In this document: positions 49,317 to 50,672 of the stretch, one piece after another
Layout: every line of letters starts with the position of its first letter
Numbering within the stretch: the stretch's first letter is position 1
From: JANYBT01 sp038211475
Lineage (GTDB): Bacteria > Acidobacteriota > Terriglobia > Terriglobales > Acidobacteriaceae
Assembly: GCA_038211475.1 (NCBI GenBank)
Contig: JBBQVN010000012.1
Coordinates: 1-50,672 of the forward strand
Length of the DNA stretch: 50,672 nucleotides
Direction of reading: 5' to 3'
Notes under the pieces: model-generated
Databases searched by the model: none
What the model was told of the DNA's origin: nothing
Seen by the model: only the letters and a program-made list of their open reading frames with translations
Translations under genes and position numbers: made by a program

Positions 49317-50090
49317 ATGGACGTATGTTGGCTGGAGCAAACGCAAGCCGATGTACCGCCGGAAAATGACTGGATGGGCGCCAGCGAAGTAGCGCGCCTG
49401 ACCAGCATGCGCTTTGCCAAGCGTCGTACAGACTGGCGCTTCGGACGCTGGACCGCGAAACACGCAGTGGCCGCCTACCTGGATCTCCCATCGCACTCGC
49501 AATCCCTTGCAGAGATAGAAATTCGGGCTTCGCTCTCTGGCGCACCCGATGCCTTTGTCTCGAACCAGGCCGCCGCTGTCACCATTTCACTCAGCCACCG
49601 TGCCGGTCGCGCGTTCTGTGCCGTCGCCCCCTCCCAAGTCGCGCTCGGGTGTGACTTGGAGGTGGTGGAACCGCGGGCCGATGTGTTTGTTGCGGACTAC
49701 TTCACCAGCGAAGAGCAAGCCGCAGTGGCGCAGTCGCCGGTGACGAAGAGGTCTCAGCGCATCGCCCTCATCTGGAGTGCAAAAGAGAGCGCGCTCAAAG
49801 CGCTACGCGTTGGACTTCGGTTCGACACGCGGTCTGTCGTCGTTAGTTTGGACGAAGCCATCGGCAGGGGGAACGACCGCAACGCTTTGTCTAATCAGGA
49901 TTCAGCTCCGGCGCTCGGCCCGCCATTCGTGTCCGAGGGCTGGCAACCACTGCACGTGCGTTACACGGATCAAAGCTTCCACGGATGGTGGCGCCAAACC
50001 GGGGACCTGGTACGGACTCTAGTCAGCTCCCCCGCGCCTCGGCCTCCAATCGCTTTGCAGATCGGCACGCGCTGTCACTGCCCCGCTTAA
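49317..50090 (+). CDS. 4'-phosphopantetheinyl transferase, Sfp type
   Basis: The product is about 257 aa from ATG 49317; a TTG at 49284 would extend it. Core motifs are SLSHRAGRAFCAV, the Mg-binding GCDLEVVEPR (usual GIDIE) and WSAKESALKALRVGL (usual WxxKEAxxK). It moves phosphopantetheine from CoA to a carrier-protein serine. The length, with a C-terminal domain of about 60 residues of low similarity, is near that of Sfp (224). It begins 68 bases after the carboxylase-like gene, so its natural target should be the ACPs of the 2886-residue synthase, although those lack the Ser. Confidence 0.9.
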   Translation: MDVCWLEQTQADVPPENDWMGASEVARLTSMRFAKRRTDWRFGRWTAKHAVAAYLDLPSHSQSLAEIEIRASLSGAPDAFVSNQAAAVTISLSHRAGRAFCAVAPSQVALGCDLEVVEPRADVFVADYFTSEEQAAVAQSPVTKRSQRIALIWSAKESALKALRVGLRFDTRSVVVSLDEAIGRGNDRNALSNQDSAPALGPPFVSEGWQPLHVRYTDQSFHGWWRQTGDLVRTLVSSPAPRPPIALQIGTRCHCPA

Positions 50091-50224
50091 TACTTTCCCG
50101 CCGGTTGCAGCAATCGTGGCAATCCTCTCCCGCGCGGCGTCACCTGGTTTCGTGCCGTCCATCACAGACAAACCAGACCATCCTCGATAGCGTGGTAGTG
50201 GAACACCGGATCGAGGAGGAGACT

Positions 50225-50455
50225 ATGGCAATCGCAAATCATCTTCCAGACCTCACCGTCCAGACGGATTATGAAACGTGGGTCAGCGATGTCCGGAACG
50301 TGCTTGCGTCCACTCAAATGGATCTGGAGGTTTGGCAGGAGAACTGGCTTTACGATCTCAGGAAAGACTATGAGGCCGGCGTATCTGCGGCCGATGCCGC
50401 AGCCCGTGCCCATGAATACTGGTGGCAACACTTACTGGCTGAGTCCTGGACGTAA
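50225..50455 (+). CDS. Small 76-aa acidic helical protein of unknown function
   Basis: ATG 50225 follows GAGGAGGAGACT, a strong ribosome site. The product (AIANHLPDLTVQTDYETWV, DVRNVLASTQMDLEVWQ, NWLYDLRKDYEAG, AHEYWWQHLLAESWT) is rich in Trp, Asp and Glu, soluble and helical, without a signal or motif I know. It lies 134 bases after the PPTase gene on the same strand. A link to the synthase cluster is possible but unproved. Confidence 0.6.
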   Translation: MAIANHLPDLTVQTDYETWVSDVRNVLASTQMDLEVWQENWLYDLRKDYEAGVSAADAAARAHEYWWQHLLAESWT

Positions 50456-50490
50456 GACAACTTGTGCCCATCCAAGACCAGCGGGCCGGT

Positions 50491-50672
50491 CTAGATGGAC
50501 GGCTTGATGGTGGCTAGGAGGTCTTCGGCTTGGCGAATCGCTTTCTCGTGGAGGTCCCAGGAATGAATGGCCTTTCGGCATCCCTCGCGTGCCAAGCTAG
50601 TGCTGAGCTGCTGCTCGGCTTCGTCGAAGGTGCGTTCCGCCTCCATTCTCGCCTTGTACGCTTCGTCGTCCG
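50491..50672 (-). CDS. 3' end of an unknown helical protein, cut by window edge
   Basis: On the minus strand an open frame enters from the right edge and ends with TAG at 50491-50493, giving about 60 residues (ARMEAERTFDEAEQQLSTSL, then GCRKAIHSWDLHEKAIRQAE and LLATIKPSI). The composition is a plain Glu/Ala/Arg amphipathic helix. The start and family lie outside the window. Confidence 0.45.
   Translation of the reverse strand, partial: DDEAYKARMEAERTFDEAEQQLSTSLAREGCRKAIHSWDLHEKAIRQAEDLLATIKPSI

Noticed and set aside
1..50672. CRISPR arrays, tRNA or rRNA genes, riboswitches
   Set aside because: No regularly spaced direct repeats with unique spacers, no tRNA cloverleaf motifs and no rRNA-like stretches were seen on either strand by reading. 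A covariance-model scan was not possible here.

Overview
The window is GC-rich, densely coded bacterial chromosome. Gene content points to an acidobacterium, probably class Terriglobia. The clues are an HspR-type heat-shock repressor with a matching dnaK promoter, two complete ETF systems, choice-of-anchor and DUF3494 surface proteins, many toxin-antitoxin remnants, and a very large PfaA-like synthase beside a single-chain acyl-CoA carboxylase. This placement is inference from gene content. No rRNA, tRNA, CRISPR array, transposase or phage gene was found.

Layout. (1) 1-3.9 kb, minus strand: two secreted proteins, a frameshifted beta-helix protein cut by the window edge and a DUF3494 ice-binding-like protein. 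(2) 4.1-13.4 kb: histone-deacetylase-like hydrolase, hspR, an amino-acid permease, a secreted cupin, a serine hydrolase, and a minus-strand dnaK - 59-aa small protein - dnaJ operon. The dnaK promoter has TTGACA / 17 bp / TATTAT boxes and a HAIR-like HspR site in its spacer. (3) 13.4-18.5 kb: small proteins, etfB-etfA, a hicB with a nonsense-mutated hicA, and ETF:quinone oxidoreductase. (4) 18.5-19.9 kb: a ParE-type and a VapBC toxin-antitoxin module. The ParE module lies between two copies of the ETF-QO gene's last 75-84 bases. (5) 19.9-23.7 kb: frameshifted SGNH hydrolase, msrB, an ABC-F ATPase and a Nudix protein. (6) 23.9-29.1 kb: a CRP/FNR-like palindrome, a small glycine-rich protein, adhE, a STAS-like protein and a wax ester synthase/DGAT. 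(7) 29.1-50.5 kb: one plus-strand lipid locus made of a membrane Fe-S ETF:menaquinone oxidoreductase, a second etfB-etfA, an acyl-CoA dehydrogenase, an 8.7-kb synthase, a 5.6-kb single-chain carboxylase homologue, a phosphopantetheinyl transferase and a small protein.

The most interesting part is region 7. The 2886-residue synthase reads KS-AT-KS-ACP-ACP-ACP-KR-DH. Its KS, AT and KR catalytic residues are intact, yet all three carrier domains read LGVDTVKQAE, with threonine where phosphopantetheine serine is expected. The next gene resembles eukaryotic acetyl-CoA carboxylase (BC-BCCP-central-CT) and keeps the biotinyl EAMKM motif. Its biotin carboxylase domain lacks the residues that bind bicarbonate, metal and biotin in E. 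coli AccC, and two arginine motifs of the carboxyltransferase are changed. Both genes are uninterrupted and closely spaced with a normal-looking PPTase, which argues for a maintained but non-canonical secondary-lipid system. The upstream acyl-CoA dehydrogenase, ETF and Fe-S oxidoreductase would pass electrons from an acyl-CoA to menaquinone. AdhE and WS/DGAT just upstream could make alcohols and wax or glycerol esters. Linking these two blocks to the synthase product is inference.
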